The notes under the pieces are model-generated. The model saw nothing but the letters and a program-made list of their open reading frames with translations, was not told the DNA's origin and did no database searches. DNA of 64,000 nt from Ligustrum vulgare. Its lineage: Eukaryota > Streptophyta > Magnoliopsida > Lamiales > Oleaceae. Of this stretch, positions 46,100 through 58,564 are shown piece by piece. A program made the position numbers and the translations under genes. The stretch covers positions 29,339,362 to 29,403,361 of the forward strand of contig OY743170.1 of NCBI GenBank assembly GCA_963555705.1. The letters run 5' to 3'. Numbering within the stretch: position 1 is the stretch's first letter; every line of letters begins with the position of its first letter.

Positions 46100-47712
46100 T
46101 AAAGTTTTGTAAATAAAAATAAGTTATGAGGGTTGAATTAAAAGAATTTAAAAGTGTAAGGCTTGGTCTAAAATGGTAAGGTGTAATGATTTTGGACTTT
46201 GTGCAAATAATTTAATGAGGGACTGAATTGACAAACCCAGAAAGTTTCGGGCTAAATTAGATTTTAGCAAGGACTTTGGGTCAATTAGAATGAATTGAAA
46301 ATTTGGGACTTGATTAAAATCAACTAGAAACAATGGAGTTGAAATAAAACATTTTCAATACGAAATGACCGAATTAAAAGGTTTGAAAACTATGGGACTT
46401 AAAGCATAAAATCAAAATGTTAAACTTAAGAATCTCTCTCTCTCTCTCTCTCTCTCCATTTTTTGACAAACGGAGAAGAGAGGGAGAGGGACAACGAAGC
46501 CCTTGCCCTTCCAATCCCGCGTGCGCCGGTGCCATTTCCTTCCGGTGGATGAGCCACCATCACATGGTGGTGGTGAGGCGTGTGTGGGAGTGTGAAAGGG
46601 AGGGCAAAATGATGGCAAGAATGAGTTTGATTTTGGGTAAACCGAGGGTGGAGTTCGAACTTGGAATTTGTGGTTTCTCCGGTGATAATAGAGGTCAAAG
46701 GTTGAGGTAAGTTGTGGGCTTTCTTATTTCTTTTATTTTTGATTTGGGTGTTAGAATTTTGGTGGTGGATTGGAATTTGATAGTGGAGGTTTTTGGGAGG
46801 CAGCGGCCGTGGAGTTGTTAGCTGTGGTGGCATTTGTGGTTATGGGCAGTGGTTCGGCGATGTTGGTTGTGCTAGGATTTTGAATGTTACAGATTGGTGG
46901 CTCGAGGTTCGGGTTTGGTGATTTCGAAAATGGGGCAATGCAAGGCGATTGTTGGTGGTGGCTCTTGGTGGTTTGAATCTGAATTGTGAAGATTGTGGAT
47001 TAGTGTGGTCTCGACAGTGATCGAGGTTCGGGTTGAAGTTTTGATAGTGGCGTGTGTTGTTGCGTTTTGCCTGGGTTGGCATAGGTGATCGAGAGTGTGG
47101 AAGAATTCATACCAGTGTTGGGATTGAGTCTGTGTCGTGAGCTTGTGAGGAGGGGAGGAGAGTATATTCTGTTGATTTGTAGCTGATAGTGGTAGGTCGA
47201 GGGAAAATTGGGGGAAATTATGGGCAATGAAATCTGCTATGAAGAAAAAAAAAAAAACGTGTGTGTGAATGTCAAATTGGGAATGGCTCATTCATGGTGT
47301 TCGGGACGTGAGTTGATGAGGGAATGGGAGAGAAATATTGAATCATAATATTGAATGTGATTGACCCACATTGAGAAATCATAAAATTGAAAATTATGGG
47401 ATGATTTAAAATGAATTTAAAAAAAAAAAAAAACTGATATTAATATTCGATTTTTGGACTTAAATAATTTGAACTCAAAATAAATAAATAAAACATAATA
47501 ATTGGATTTCAAAGACATAAAATAAATAACTTTTAAAATTAGAAGTTGGACTAAGGTTTTAAAAATTTGTTTAAATTTACCTAGTTTAAAATAAATTAAT
47601 ATGACTAGACGAGTGCGCTAATATTGAAAAATAATAACCATTAAAATTGGAGGTCGTAACGACAAGTTTGTTAAAACGAATTTTTAAATTTGAAAATTTT
47701 TCAGTCGCTACT
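46100..47712 (-). mobile_element. Ty3/gypsy (probable chromovirus) LTR fragment
   Basis: Other LTR of the 31065-47712 element. Layout parallels the solo LTR: degenerate AAGTTTGGGGCT-like repeats (46110-46400), a (CT)n tract (46435-46458), a GT-rich region, then TGACTAGACGAGTGCG near 47600 matching CTAGACGAACGCG near 33657. Opposing frames in 46412-47291 are GT/AC-rich and not called as genes. Confidence 0.72.
46435..46458. repeat. (CT)n microsatellite
   Basis: About 11 CT units. Confidence 0.9.
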
Positions 47713-48679
47713 GAATGTATAAGAAAGCATTATAGTTTTATGAATACTATTACATATAACACAAAGTATAGGGGTATATTTCTATCCCCTATCGAACTAT
47801 GTGGCAATTAAAACACATCTAATAAATTCCTACTCTCTAGAATATAAGAAAATATCATAACAATCATACAATTAGTTAACAAGTAATTGCATAATAATAA
47901 AAGCATGAATTAAATTTTTCAAACCTATGAATTAAATAAATTAAATGATGAATCAATATATAAAATCTAGAAAATAATTTTTCATCACGATCCTAACATT
48001 AAAAACTTAGCCTAGAAATATGATTGAATATAAATCACAAGATAAATAATTGGATTTCATCACCCGAATCATAGTCTTGATCTTTGGTCTTCAATCTTGA
48101 ATTGTGTGTAGATTGGTTCCTTGATGATTGGACACCCCTTAAGGATGATTTTTACAAGTTGGGAATCCCCAAATTCGTATCTCAGATCAGGTATTTATAG
48201 ATTTAAGTAAAACCTAAGTGAAAAGAAGAGAAAATCCATTGAAAATCGTGTAAAAGCCCAGCTACCGGCCCAATCGAACAAGCGTACAGTCAATTCATGT
48301 GGCCGCACAATTGTAGTCTTTTAGGTTCTAACCATTTAACGAACAAAGGTGCAACTGCATGGTTATAAGGTCATGTTGCTGCACGAGCTTCTTTCCAAGT
48401 GCAATTTCATCTTTCGAATGCTATAAGTTGGTGCCCTATCTTTTATTGCTCAAAAAGTCCTCCATCTTATTAAGTTCTTAATACCTCCATCTTTATAGGA
48501 ACTTCATCATTATGGACCGATTTGTTTCACTGAATTTATTCTAGAATTCTTCTATTGCACTCGATGTCATAACAATCCTAAAATCGGATAGAAAGGAACA
48601 ACTTGACTTTATATCTACTAAATCAGATTTGATTTCGCATTGTGTGTGAATAATATCATTCATTTATCGACACCTATCA
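47713..48679 (-). mobile_element. 5' part of the split Athila 5' LTR
   Basis: Begins (minus) TGATAGGTGTCGATAAATGA at 48679 and continues across the nested element to 31064-30481. TATA-like CTATAAATACC on the minus strand at about 48190-48203. Upstream of it are the complementary words GTGCAAC and GTTGCTGCAC (48350-48390) and GTGGCCGCAC (48299-48308). Confidence 0.75.
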
Positions 48680-49360
48680 GACCTCAACACCGAGACACAT
48701 GAATTGAGATTATTAAACTCAATTATTATGTGATTGAAGCTGCTATATTTGGTCATGAAAATCCTTCTTCCATTGATCAAACACCTCCATATAATTGTCC
48801 ATGTGAGGATCTATTTATTATCTAAAGGCATAAAGACAAATAATGAATAACAATATACATCAAAGGACCCTCCTTTGACTATCTTCAATGCCGCATGGGA
48901 GTATGAACATCAAGTGAAGACATCTAACACTTTCACTCAACTGAATCTCTTGCCTATGGAAGAATAGTAGAGATACGTCACGTGCAGGACTGTCCATGCC
49001 TCTCTCAACTAACTCTATTTCCTACAGAACAGTTGGAGAATGGGAATCACAAGATAACTTTTGGAGCCTTGGTGGGGGATCAACAAAATCATCATCATCG
49101 TCATCGAGCTCACTTCAATGTTCTAATCTTCCATTAGTAATCAACGGTGAACTTATGGTGGATTTGTGACATGATTTTTGGGAACTTTGACCAACATGCT
49201 GCTGAGAATGCACGGTGCAATGTGGTGGTGGTTTTCATGATCTGTTGTATAGAACACCTGTCATGTATAACACTAGCATCTCCATACCAGTGGGATCAAG
49301 GTCACGTACTTCAAGATGTGCTAAATGAATGAAAAAGAATTAGAAAATATATCTTAGTTG
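48680..49360. other. No recognised feature
   Basis: Unique-looking DNA flanking the Athila LTR. Open frames are short and unassigned. Confidence 0.5.
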
Positions 49361-51254
49361 CATGTGACATTCTATATGTTACTCTACATGTGACATGTGT
49401 ATTAGGCCGCACCAATTTTGGCACGTTACCTTAGACTTGTGACCTCTGACAAGATAATGGTTACATGTGATTTATTTTCGAGCTACAAAAGTTTGCCTTC
49501 TAGTATATGGGTTTTAATTAAAAAAAAATGTTTAAACACTTAAATTTGGTTAAGAGAAAATATTCTCTTCCAATGTAGCACATGTTGGCTCTCCAATCAT
49601 CAGTTCATGATTACAGGGTACCTGCTCTGCACGTGGTCACATTTTCGTTAAGATTTAGTATTGTCTCGTAAATTCATATTTTAAAAGCAACTAAAAATCT
49701 CTCAATCTATAATGAGTATTTCAATTCGTCTATCCATCCTTTAGAGAACTTATGGACATCTCAAATAATTTCTTCCCCAACAGAAACATCTCCATTACAT
49801 CAAAGTCTTCCACGGGTGGAAAAAAGTAATATTCAACCACCTTCTTGTATGAAGTGGAGAACAAGTATGATGTTACCAAGTATAGTATCTCAAGCAAAAC
49901 TATGTCATGGTCAAGAGCATTTGTTATCTAAAAAAAAAAAATTATCACGTCTTCCTTTTGTGAGAATGTTCAAATGACCAAAATAATTAGTGTCTTTTAT
50001 CTTTTATAGTAACAATTCGAGTTTCTTTCTATTGTTCAAATCAATGTATCTAAGTCATATAACTAATGTGAACTCAGGTAAAGCAGACATATCTACTTGC
50101 AATCATGAATCACATCAATAGGAGATTCGGTTGCTCAACCACCCTTAAAAAAAAATATTAGTGTATAAATTGTGGTTGTAGAACAATAGTGGCAGTCCAC
50201 ATAATAAGAAAAACACGTGTCCACCAGAATCTACTTTTTCGCATCATTAAATTTAGAAGTGGAATTTGTCATAGCATTTCTTCGTCACATTTGAAGTGAT
50301 TTTCCTTGGAAACCATCTTTCTTTAGGGATAATGTATTATCATACCAGCAGAAAGATTGTGTAAGTCTTCTTATGTCAGTAACATATATGTATATAGGTT
50401 ACAATGTCACATATAGATTATACTTAACAGTTCAGGAAAAATGGAAACATAGATCACAAACATATACAATAAGGTCACAAATAAAAAGAGAACCAAGTTC
50501 TAAATCATCTTACTATTCTTCCAAGCAACCTATCAAACACCTTATAGGCGCCATGAAGTGTGAGTTTCAAGCTCCGGTGGATGCACATGATGAATTCATG
50601 TTGCCCACAAGTAATCAAGGACACATATTTGACGAAATCAAAGAATGATCAAGTCATAGAAGCAAAGGTCAGAATGCGTAATCGAGGTCACAAATTTCAT
50701 TAGTTCAAAGCACAACCCGTCGACATAATTTGAGGTCATATGTTTATTCGAGTTCATAAGTGTTGAATTAATGTTGCTCAAATAGTAAACACATATTATA
50801 ATCCTTATAATCACTAAAGAAGCTTATTTATCGTATCTGAATTAGCCCTATGTCGAGATTCTTTTTTTTTTTTTTTTTTGGCGTATTTGATGGGATTTCA
50901 TTGAGGACACTTGTTCTTGTTCTTGTTCTTTTATCACCTACGATTTCCTTCACCTTCTCATGCTTAGTACAGGATTTTTGGTCGGTACTCATTCTCACCA
51001 TTTTCAAATAGGGGTTTTGGGAAATTTAGGAAAGTGCAAGAAATTGGTTGGGGTTTAACTACTATGATGGAGGCCAACGAAACCGGTGTAGAGACGGAAA
51101 AACGTAAATTTCAAATTTAGTTGATTTCAACCGTGAATGAAAATTTTGGATTAGAGATAATTATAATTGATTTCAAAATATTTTCCTCAATCGTTATTTG
51201 CTTAAATGACACTAACTTTGTGTTTTATTCATGTAGAATAAAATATTGTAAACC
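49361..51254. repeat. Dispersed GTCACATG-word DNA, sparse part
   Basis: Scattered ACATGTGACAT / AGGTCACAT words among AT-rich DNA (49369-49400, 49437-49470, 50690-50760). T18 run near 50860-50880. No gene recognised. Confidence 0.5.
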
Positions 51255-51257
51255 TTA

Positions 51258-51446
51258 GTCCCTATTTGATACTTATTATTCAAAAAATCATTTTTTTTTC
51301 CAAAATTCACTTTCAACCACATTTTGCCACTAAAATAATTTACACATAAACCCAAAAGAATTTACTACTTCTAACCACACATTCTTCAAAATCAACTATT
51401 ACAAAATAAATTTTTTAAAGAATAATAATGTGTATCAAACAAGGGC
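51258..51446. mobile_element. Tourist-like MITE, 189 bp
   Basis: Ends GTCCCTATTTGATACTTATT and, reversed, GCCCTTGTTTGATACACATT; TTA duplicated at 51255-51257 and 51447-51449. Confidence 0.85.
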
Positions 51447-51449
51447 TTA

Positions 51450-52190
51450 ATAATTAACTATTAAAATTATAATTACAACATGAAATTTGAAGTTCTAAAC
51501 TTTATATCTCATAAATGAATCCAATCCCTATAAAACAGGCATGTCTGTAATTTTCACTTGTTTTGGGGCCTAAAGCATAAGCTTGGTCTTGGCCTGAATG
51601 TATGGTACAAAAATTATAAATTCCATGAAATGTGTAGAAGTTTATAGAGATTTTGATTAAGAGGAAATTACAGCCACAACAATTATATAATATTCCAATT
51701 CAAATATAAGAACAACCCTAATATCTTCGAATATGAGGTTCTAAATAGGATTTTAATAATTAATTAATGCATTAATATATTTTGAAACATATAGCGCCGT
51801 TTACGTAAACGATAAAGGAAATAGATTTAAATAAGAAACATGATCTCCCTCACCCTAAATATTTGCCCACGACGATAATCCACGTGAAATCAAAATGAGC
51901 TCGGTGTATACTCCATCACTTGAACCAACACCGCAAAAACCCATATATGCCACAACCTCCAAAAATCCGCCCTATTTTTGGATCACAAGAAAATCGGCTG
52001 AAAATGACGAAATCCACGAGTTCCAAACAGAAATCACCATCGAAGCAAGGGGAAGAAGGAGTTAGTTAAATTTACAATATATTTTCCATGATCTTGTTCA
52101 AACTTCAAGCATGATATTTGTAATACAATTTAAGATATTGAGTGAAATACGTTGTTTTTACTTATTTATACAAATTATCCTTTGGAATTG
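51450..52190. other. No recognised feature
   Basis: AT-rich. A gene-like CA-rich stretch at 51840-52060 has no readable family. Confidence 0.45.
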
Positions 52191-53290
52191 AAATTCACAA
52201 TAGGTAGTATTGTATGTTTTCAAACCGAGTCACGTTGTATCTATACCAAGTCACACGTTTACTTAGGTAATCACACGTTTACTTAGGTAATGCCTGCTAC
52301 CGGTGCATGGCACATTATGCTATGATTCAATTTCAACATTTTTAGGTCACATGTTTATCAAGCAACATTCATTACCAAATCACATGTTATGATCGCATAT
52401 GAATCTGACCGGGTCACCTGCAGTTGCTACCAAGTCACATATATATGCCACAAGGTCACATGTTTGTCAATGACAAGCCAACACTAGGTCACATATTATC
52501 ATACCAGGTCACACGTTTGTCAAGATTATGCCATTAATAGGTCGCGTGTTATCATAACCAGTTCTCATGTTTGTCAATTTAATGTCATTACTAGGTGACA
52601 TTTTATTATCGTATATGAATATGACCATGTCACATTTGAACGAAACCACGTCACATGCTTATTGCAACAGGGTCACATGTTTTTCAATGACATACCCCTA
52701 CTAATTTCATATTCTCATACCCAAATCACACGTTTATCAAGGTGATGCCGTTACTTGGGCACGTATTATCATAACCAGTTCACGTGTTTGTTAAGGTCAA
52801 GCCATTACTAGGTCCCATTCCTTATTGCTTATGAAGGTGACCATGTCACAATGTGCTTCAAGATCATGCCAAATGCTGATTCTGGTTCACATTCACATGT
52901 GCGTCATGTCACTTGCATCACACAAGTTGCAAACATTTACAAAAAAGTTTCTATCAGGATTCATTCCCATATAGTAGAGGATCTAAATCCCTGAAAAATC
53001 AACTAACGTATATCTCATTCAGATCACAAGTCGCATTCATCGCCGTAACTCAACAAAACACATTTTCGCAGGTTACAAAATTAACAAGTCACAAAGTAAT
53101 TTGGAATTCTGACACGATACACCAAACACAGCTTTTCAATGGTTGCATACACTCTCAGGCTACAATCTAAAATACACTAATCACAATCTAGTCATATTCA
53201 CTGCATACAATTTACGAATCACATTATATCAGGTCACAACTTATCAAATCACATCGCCCTACACGACTACAACGTGGAACACATATAATT
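52191..53290. repeat. Dense degenerate repeats around GGTCACATGTTTGTCAA
   Basis: More than a dozen copies of RGGTCACRYGTTT, often followed by RTCAAG and then a TGCCATTACTAGGTCACAT-type second half. Roughly 60-70-base higher-order spacing, strongly diverged. The word pairs read GTCACATG on one strand and CATGTGAC on the other. Confidence 0.72.
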
Positions 53291-53359
53291 CTTGAATCAA
53301 CTCGGCCTATTAAAAAACTTCGACATAGAAATGACTAACTTATATAGATAACCCAATAT

Positions 53360-54840
53360 TAACTAAACAAGAGGGGGTTGAATTGGTTTTACAAACCTTT
53401 TTCGATAAATAATCTTAAGTTTGAAATATGAATAAATTATGAACACTTAGTGATGAAGCAACTAAATTTATTAAGGTAAAGTGATAGGATAAGTGAAATT
53501 AGACAATTTATCAAATAACACATAATGAAAGTATTTCACAATATGAAATAATGAGATAATAACAAGTGCAATGAAAGTAAGTAAAAGGGATAAGAGAGTG
53601 CATACGATGATTTAAAGAGGAACAATCAACCAACGTGATCTACATCCTCTGTTACCAAGATCTCCGTCAATAGCAAGGCCGAATCCAGTATAATGATAAC
53701 TTACAACAAGGAGTGTCAAATCCTTAAGTGATTTACAATAAGGATCATTTATCCTTAGGTGACTTTACAACAAAGAGCACCTATCATTTACAATCAAGTT
53801 TTCACAAGGATCTTGAAACCACCAAAATACAAATGAGAAAATTTACAATTGAATAAACTCTCTTAACTAATGATATAATCAAGTCAAATATTTCGTGAGT
53901 TAGGATAATACTTCAATAGGTAGCAAATGTTTAAAGCTCAAGTGTTTATAAAAACTTTAATAAACGATAATATATGAAAGTTTAGCTCGAATCAAAATTT
54001 ATCAACCAATTATCTCTCTTAACAAATGATAGAAGTATAAAGAGAGATATACACTTCAATATATGTGTTTGGTGATGAATAACTCAATCAATAATCAAGA
54101 ATAGATAAGAATAATGAGTTTTCTTCAAAATAGTATCTTTGATAAAAGATGTATAAATAATTTGATAAATCTAACGATTCTTTGTAGTAAATGAAGTAAA
54201 ATATAGAATCAAGTAAGCTCAATGATTTTCAAGTGAATAAATACTCTTAATTGTTCTTGTAAGTTGTTAGAAATTGAATGCACGAGAGATACCTATTTAT
54301 AGATCAAGAAAATCAGCTTTAGACACTTTCGGTCGACCTGAGTTTAAAAGTAGCCGTTGAGAATACTTGAACGTTGGACTTTTGATTGAGTGAAAAACAA
54401 TTTTGGTGGAACAGATTTTCGGTTGACCAACAACATCTACCGGTCGACCGAAATATGCAGTTTTGGAAATTATGATTTATATAAAAAAAATTCATTTTTC
54501 CAAGACCAACTTCATGTCACGAGTCAAAAAATATTTTTATGCAAGTCATGAACTTCTAAAAATAATTTGAGCTTTATGCACTTGCTAAAAATTAACGAGT
54601 AGATACCTTTACAAGTAATTCAAAGTTTTTAACATAAAACTTCTAAGCTCTATCTTCGACGTTCTTGTTCACATAAAGTCTCTTTTGATCGCTTGTACTT
54701 CAATGGATGACCATTTGACTATTTGAATGCTTAACGAGATATATAAGAAAAAACTCAAGAATTGAAATTTGTTAGAAATGTAAGTAACTTTGTTTGTTAT
54801 AATTAAAACAATAGATATGTGACTAATCATAGGTCAACAT
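53360..54840 (-). mobile_element. Unclassified LTR-like repeat
   Basis: Starts near AACAAGAGGGGGTTGAATTGG, ends near TTTGTTTGTTATAATTAAAA, and interrupts the GTCACATG-rich DNA, which resumes near 54980. On the minus strand a TCTATAAATAGGTATC box (about 54290-54306) lies downstream of palindromes at 54330-54450. No coding sequence and no target duplication identified; boundaries approximate. Confidence 0.5.
54329..54450. promoter_or_regulatory. CGGTCGACCG palindrome cluster
   Basis: CGGTCGACCG (54441-54450, perfect), TCGGTCGACCTG (54329-54340) and TCGGTTGACCAAC (about 54419-54431), upstream on the minus strand of the TATAAATA box. Confidence 0.5.
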
Positions 54841-55484
54841 ATATGACCTCAATGTCTCGATTTAAGTGTTAAACGTACAATACTATGACATTTACATCAT
54901 GAACAGAGGTTAAAATGTGTTTTACGTATTGTGAACTTGGGGGAAATGCGTGTGGCATTACCAAGGCTGAACAATGTCATGTGACCTGAGAATCTACAAT
55001 ACATTGCGTACAAATGTGTATCCAACTTACTGGTTCACGATGATTTTCGCTTCTTTCAGATATCAAAAGAGAGATGCAAACTCTGCTTTTCTGATGTAAT
55101 AGTATCGTGGAGGATCTGTGGCCTGGTCAAGCTTAGATATCGAGTTGTTGTTAATTCGACATTGGGGGTCGTAATTCTCCTCTTCGGTATTTGCGATTAG
55201 TATATTCTAGTTGCCATCACTGGAAGATCAATTGGAGACACGAGGTTAATATGGAAAGGTAGGACTAACTAGAATCGTAATTGCTGGGTCATATTTTTCG
55301 AGATTTTTATGTATGAATTGTGAATCTATAATGACCTGACATATGTATTGCTCCCTTTGATTAACGGTAGTTGGGATTTATTGCAATTATTTGTTAATAA
55401 ACTTTCACTCACTACAATATTCAAGAGTACAGCCAGAATCAAATTCAAATAGGTTATTACAAATTCTCTTACACTCCTTACCTA
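54841..55484. other. No gene; tail of GTCACATG-word DNA
   Basis: CATGTGACCTGAGAATC near 54977 belongs to the repeat theme. Otherwise unassigned. Confidence 0.4.
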
Positions 55485-56585
55485 TCTATACATCTTTTAT
55501 ACATATATAAAAGTAGAAGTGAGGAGAGACTGAGAGAGAAGCATTAAATGTCATTTTCCCTCTAAAATGCACTTACAATTTTAAGGAAAAAAATAACTAA
55601 AATAAAATAAAATAAAAGCCCGTGTAGATAATATTTATTATTTTTTAAATAATAAGTCATATTTTCTAAAATATATATTATTATTATTAACTATTTAAGA
55701 AATTAGAACCTCCGTTCAAAGGCTTTGTTTTCGTTTATAAACAAAAAAATTGTTGTTTTCGAGATAAAATACGTATTGAAAATTGGTTTCAAAAAATGTG
55801 TAGAGTTAAAAGTGAGTGAAAAATATAGTCTGTAAATAAATTTATAGACAAAGTTATCGAATTGATGTTAATATTTTTAATCATTCTTAACTTTAATAAT
55901 TGTGTTATGGTATAAGGTTTTTGATACAATTTCTTGATCTCCCATGTCCGATTATATTATCATGATAATTGAAGATTTCTTTTAATATGTTAAATACAAA
56001 AGGAAAATACAGAAATTATGAAAATTTGCATTTTCAATGAAGCTAACAATAAGTCATAAAATTTTTGTAATATGTTAAATACAAAAGGCAAATACAGAAA
56101 TCATGAAAATTTGCATTTTCAATGAAGCTAACAATAACTCATAAAAATTATTGAAACATATGATCATTTATTATTTAAATATTTACATACATTGACATTT
56201 TATTATTTAAATATATGAATTACCATTTACTGTGCAATAAGTTTTTAATAATTTGGATTAATTATATTTCTCATATTTGATAAAACTTTTGATTAAAATT
56301 CAACTCAAAGTCAACAATTGATTTTAACCACATTTCATAGGTCATACAACTTTCAATCACATATTCCATCAACTTTTATCAAAATCTACTAAAATCCTGA
56401 TTTTATTCCCTACCAAACAGAAGCATTGTTTTTTAAATTTTAATAATTGTAGTAATAGAATATTATTATTTTATGCGTTTTTTTTATTTGTTTTGATTAT
56501 GTAAAAGTATCAACATTTTAAGAATACTTATCGAAATATATGTTGCGAAAAACAACTTTCGTACAATGCACAGGATAAATACTAG
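55485..56585 (+). mobile_element. Helitron candidate, non-autonomous, 1.1 kb
   Basis: 5' TCTATACATC preceded by A; 3' end ...GTACAATGCACAGGATAAATACTAG followed by T: the TC...CTAG structure between A and T expected of Helitrons. The GTACAATGCAC word near the end resembles the CCGTGCAATGCACGG terminal motif of many plant Helitrons, with its hairpin eroded. No Rep/helicase. Contains the 85-bp duplication below. Confidence 0.6.
55985..56155. repeat. 85-bp tandem duplication
   Basis: Two head-to-tail copies starting TAATATGTTAAATACAAAAG and containing GCATTTTCAATGAAGCTAAC; few differences. Confidence 0.9.
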
Positions 56586-57785
56586 TTGTAGTCAACAATT
56601 CACACGTTTTACGAAAATATTGGTCTCGACAAAGTTATAGTTGATGCCTACTCAACCATGGAAGGCAATAGACGTTGATGGCAAGGGAGTCAGTGACCGA
56701 AGCTAAAGGCAAATGACGTTGATGACAAGGGAGTCCGTGATTGAAGCCCCAGGAAATTATAAGTATTACATTATGGGGGTCTTCACCCTAATGTCTTCTA
56801 ATGAAACTTGTTTTTGCATATTGGCATACTAAATATTTAAAATGCAAATATACCATCTTGAAACCATTTAATTAGGAAATATTGCCATCCTATTTATTAG
56901 GAACCGAATAAGCATAATATTTAAATTGGAAAAAAAAAAAAGGAAAATCAGTTACAAACGTGGTGATCATCATTGAATACTAAAATAACGGAAAACACAC
57001 AGCAATCATCATTGAATACAATACCAAATCAGTAGAGAGAGAATTTAAGATGCTAAATTCATCCAGGCATCGGTTTTGAAATTCATTAACAGATTTCCAA
57101 TCTTCTTCCATACACCATTAGTTTGAACAAATCAATCATTGATTTGCAGAAAGATAAATTGCATTGATCTGGAAAGCATCAATAACTGGAAAATTACTCA
57201 TTACCAGATCTTTCACGTTGTCTCTCAAAACAAGTGCATGGAACATTCAGTTTTCTGGAATTACATGTTACAGGGTGGTTCAAACTTTGTTTATAATTGA
57301 TTTATTACATCAGATATCGTATTACATGCATTTTTAATATCATATCAATAATCTAGTGCTGGCATCCGATTCATAATTTTTATGAAGTTAGCATCCAAGA
57401 TCGTTGACAGAAACAACTCTAAATATCACTAAACTTCTAGTCCCAGAGCTTCATTCATTCTCAGGATTTAGGTATGTGTTTCTGGACTAATCATTGTCTG
57501 TACAAATATAATTAATTAGGAATTATGAAAAAACCCATAAAAAAATAATATTGTTCAGCAAGCTTATCATTCTTCCTCCATTAGAGTTTCTTTAGGATAT
57601 TATTGACAATAATCATGTATTATACCAGTGAACTAATTATTAAGAAAATGATATTTCATTACTATATATATTTATCGCTATTTACTTAGATGTCAACAGT
57701 ATATGTGAAAATAATTTTTTTTCGAATATCGACGTTCAACACTAGATTTCCTTAATGTTTTTTCTCAATATCTTATAATAGAAAA
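56586..57785. other. Upstream region of the MULE transposase
   Basis: A short diverged duplication (GGCAA...GACGTTGATGGCAAGGGAGTC near 56660-56740). The rest is AT-rich. I could not find the MULE terminal inverted repeat, which should lie left of 57786. Confidence 0.4.
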
Positions 57786-58551
57786 ATGTTAACTGTTACT
57801 ATGTTTCTACATTTTGGAGGTGTGTGGGATGATGCAAAAAAATATAGTGATTTTTTTGTTAGTGGAATAATTGTGCCGCTAGAATAATAAACTAGTTCAA
57901 TTGGTAGCTACTCGATTGGGTAAGGATGTAGGGAAATATAACTTCAAGTTGCAGTATCAAGTTTTTGAGCAGGGACCTTTAATTTCAATTTGTGATGATT
58001 CTTCACTTGAATTTTATTTGGATTTGAAGAAGGGGGAGAAAGATAAGAGGTGTTACCCAATATGTGTCGATGTTGATAAATTGCAATCCAGTTTTTTGGA
58101 AATAGGCACTGGTGTAGTGTTGCCTGCAAACACTAGTAACAATATTTCTCATGGATCGAGTGGGTTCGGTACACAAGATTATGATGCAATAGAATACAAT
58201 GCGTTGAAAGCAAATCCCACATTGGAAGAAATGGGGATGGAATTGGCTGAGCATGTGAAAATGAAAAGTGATGATGTTGGAGATGAATTTCATATCTTAG
58301 TATCAACCCCCTAGTGTTGATGGTGTTACTAAGAGTACTGTTTTCAAATCGAAGGATTTACTTGTCACTAGTGTGGCGTTGTTGGCAATTGAAAAACGAT
58401 TTGAATACCGAGTGATTAAGTCCAATAGTAAGTTTTATTAGGTGAAATGTATTGAAGGGAGTAGCACATGGAACTTAATATCATCGAGAACAGGTTGCAA
58501 TGGCAACTTCAAAATAAGGGATATGAATGTCAAACATACATGCTAATTCGA

Positions 58552-58564
58552 CCCCCCCCCCCCC
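58552..58564 (+). repeat. C13 homopolymer
   Basis: Thirteen C in the decayed DNA-binding part; also a plausible sequencing weak point. Confidence 0.9.

Larger units (their letters stand above)
31065..47712 (-). mobile_element. Remnant of a Ty3/gypsy (probable chromovirus) element, with nested insertions
   Basis: Left end TGTAACGCCCCGAATTTTTG (LTR 3' end on the minus strand, ...CGGGGCGTTACA). Right end CAGTCGCTACT, an eroded version of the ...GCGCTACA end. GAATG flanks both sides (31060-31064, 47713-47717). Surviving own sequence: 31065-31099 and 33766-34042 (LTR), 34043-34621 (integrase C-terminus) and 46100-47712 (other LTR). Everything else is inserted, and most of gag-pol is deleted. No chromodomain is visible, so lineage is judged from LTR ends and integrase tail. 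Confidence 0.75.

Noticed and set aside
46412..47291. Open frames of 97-135 codons on both strands
   Set aside because: Same situation in the other chromovirus-like LTR: GT-rich LTR DNA with biased composition, no family resemblance.
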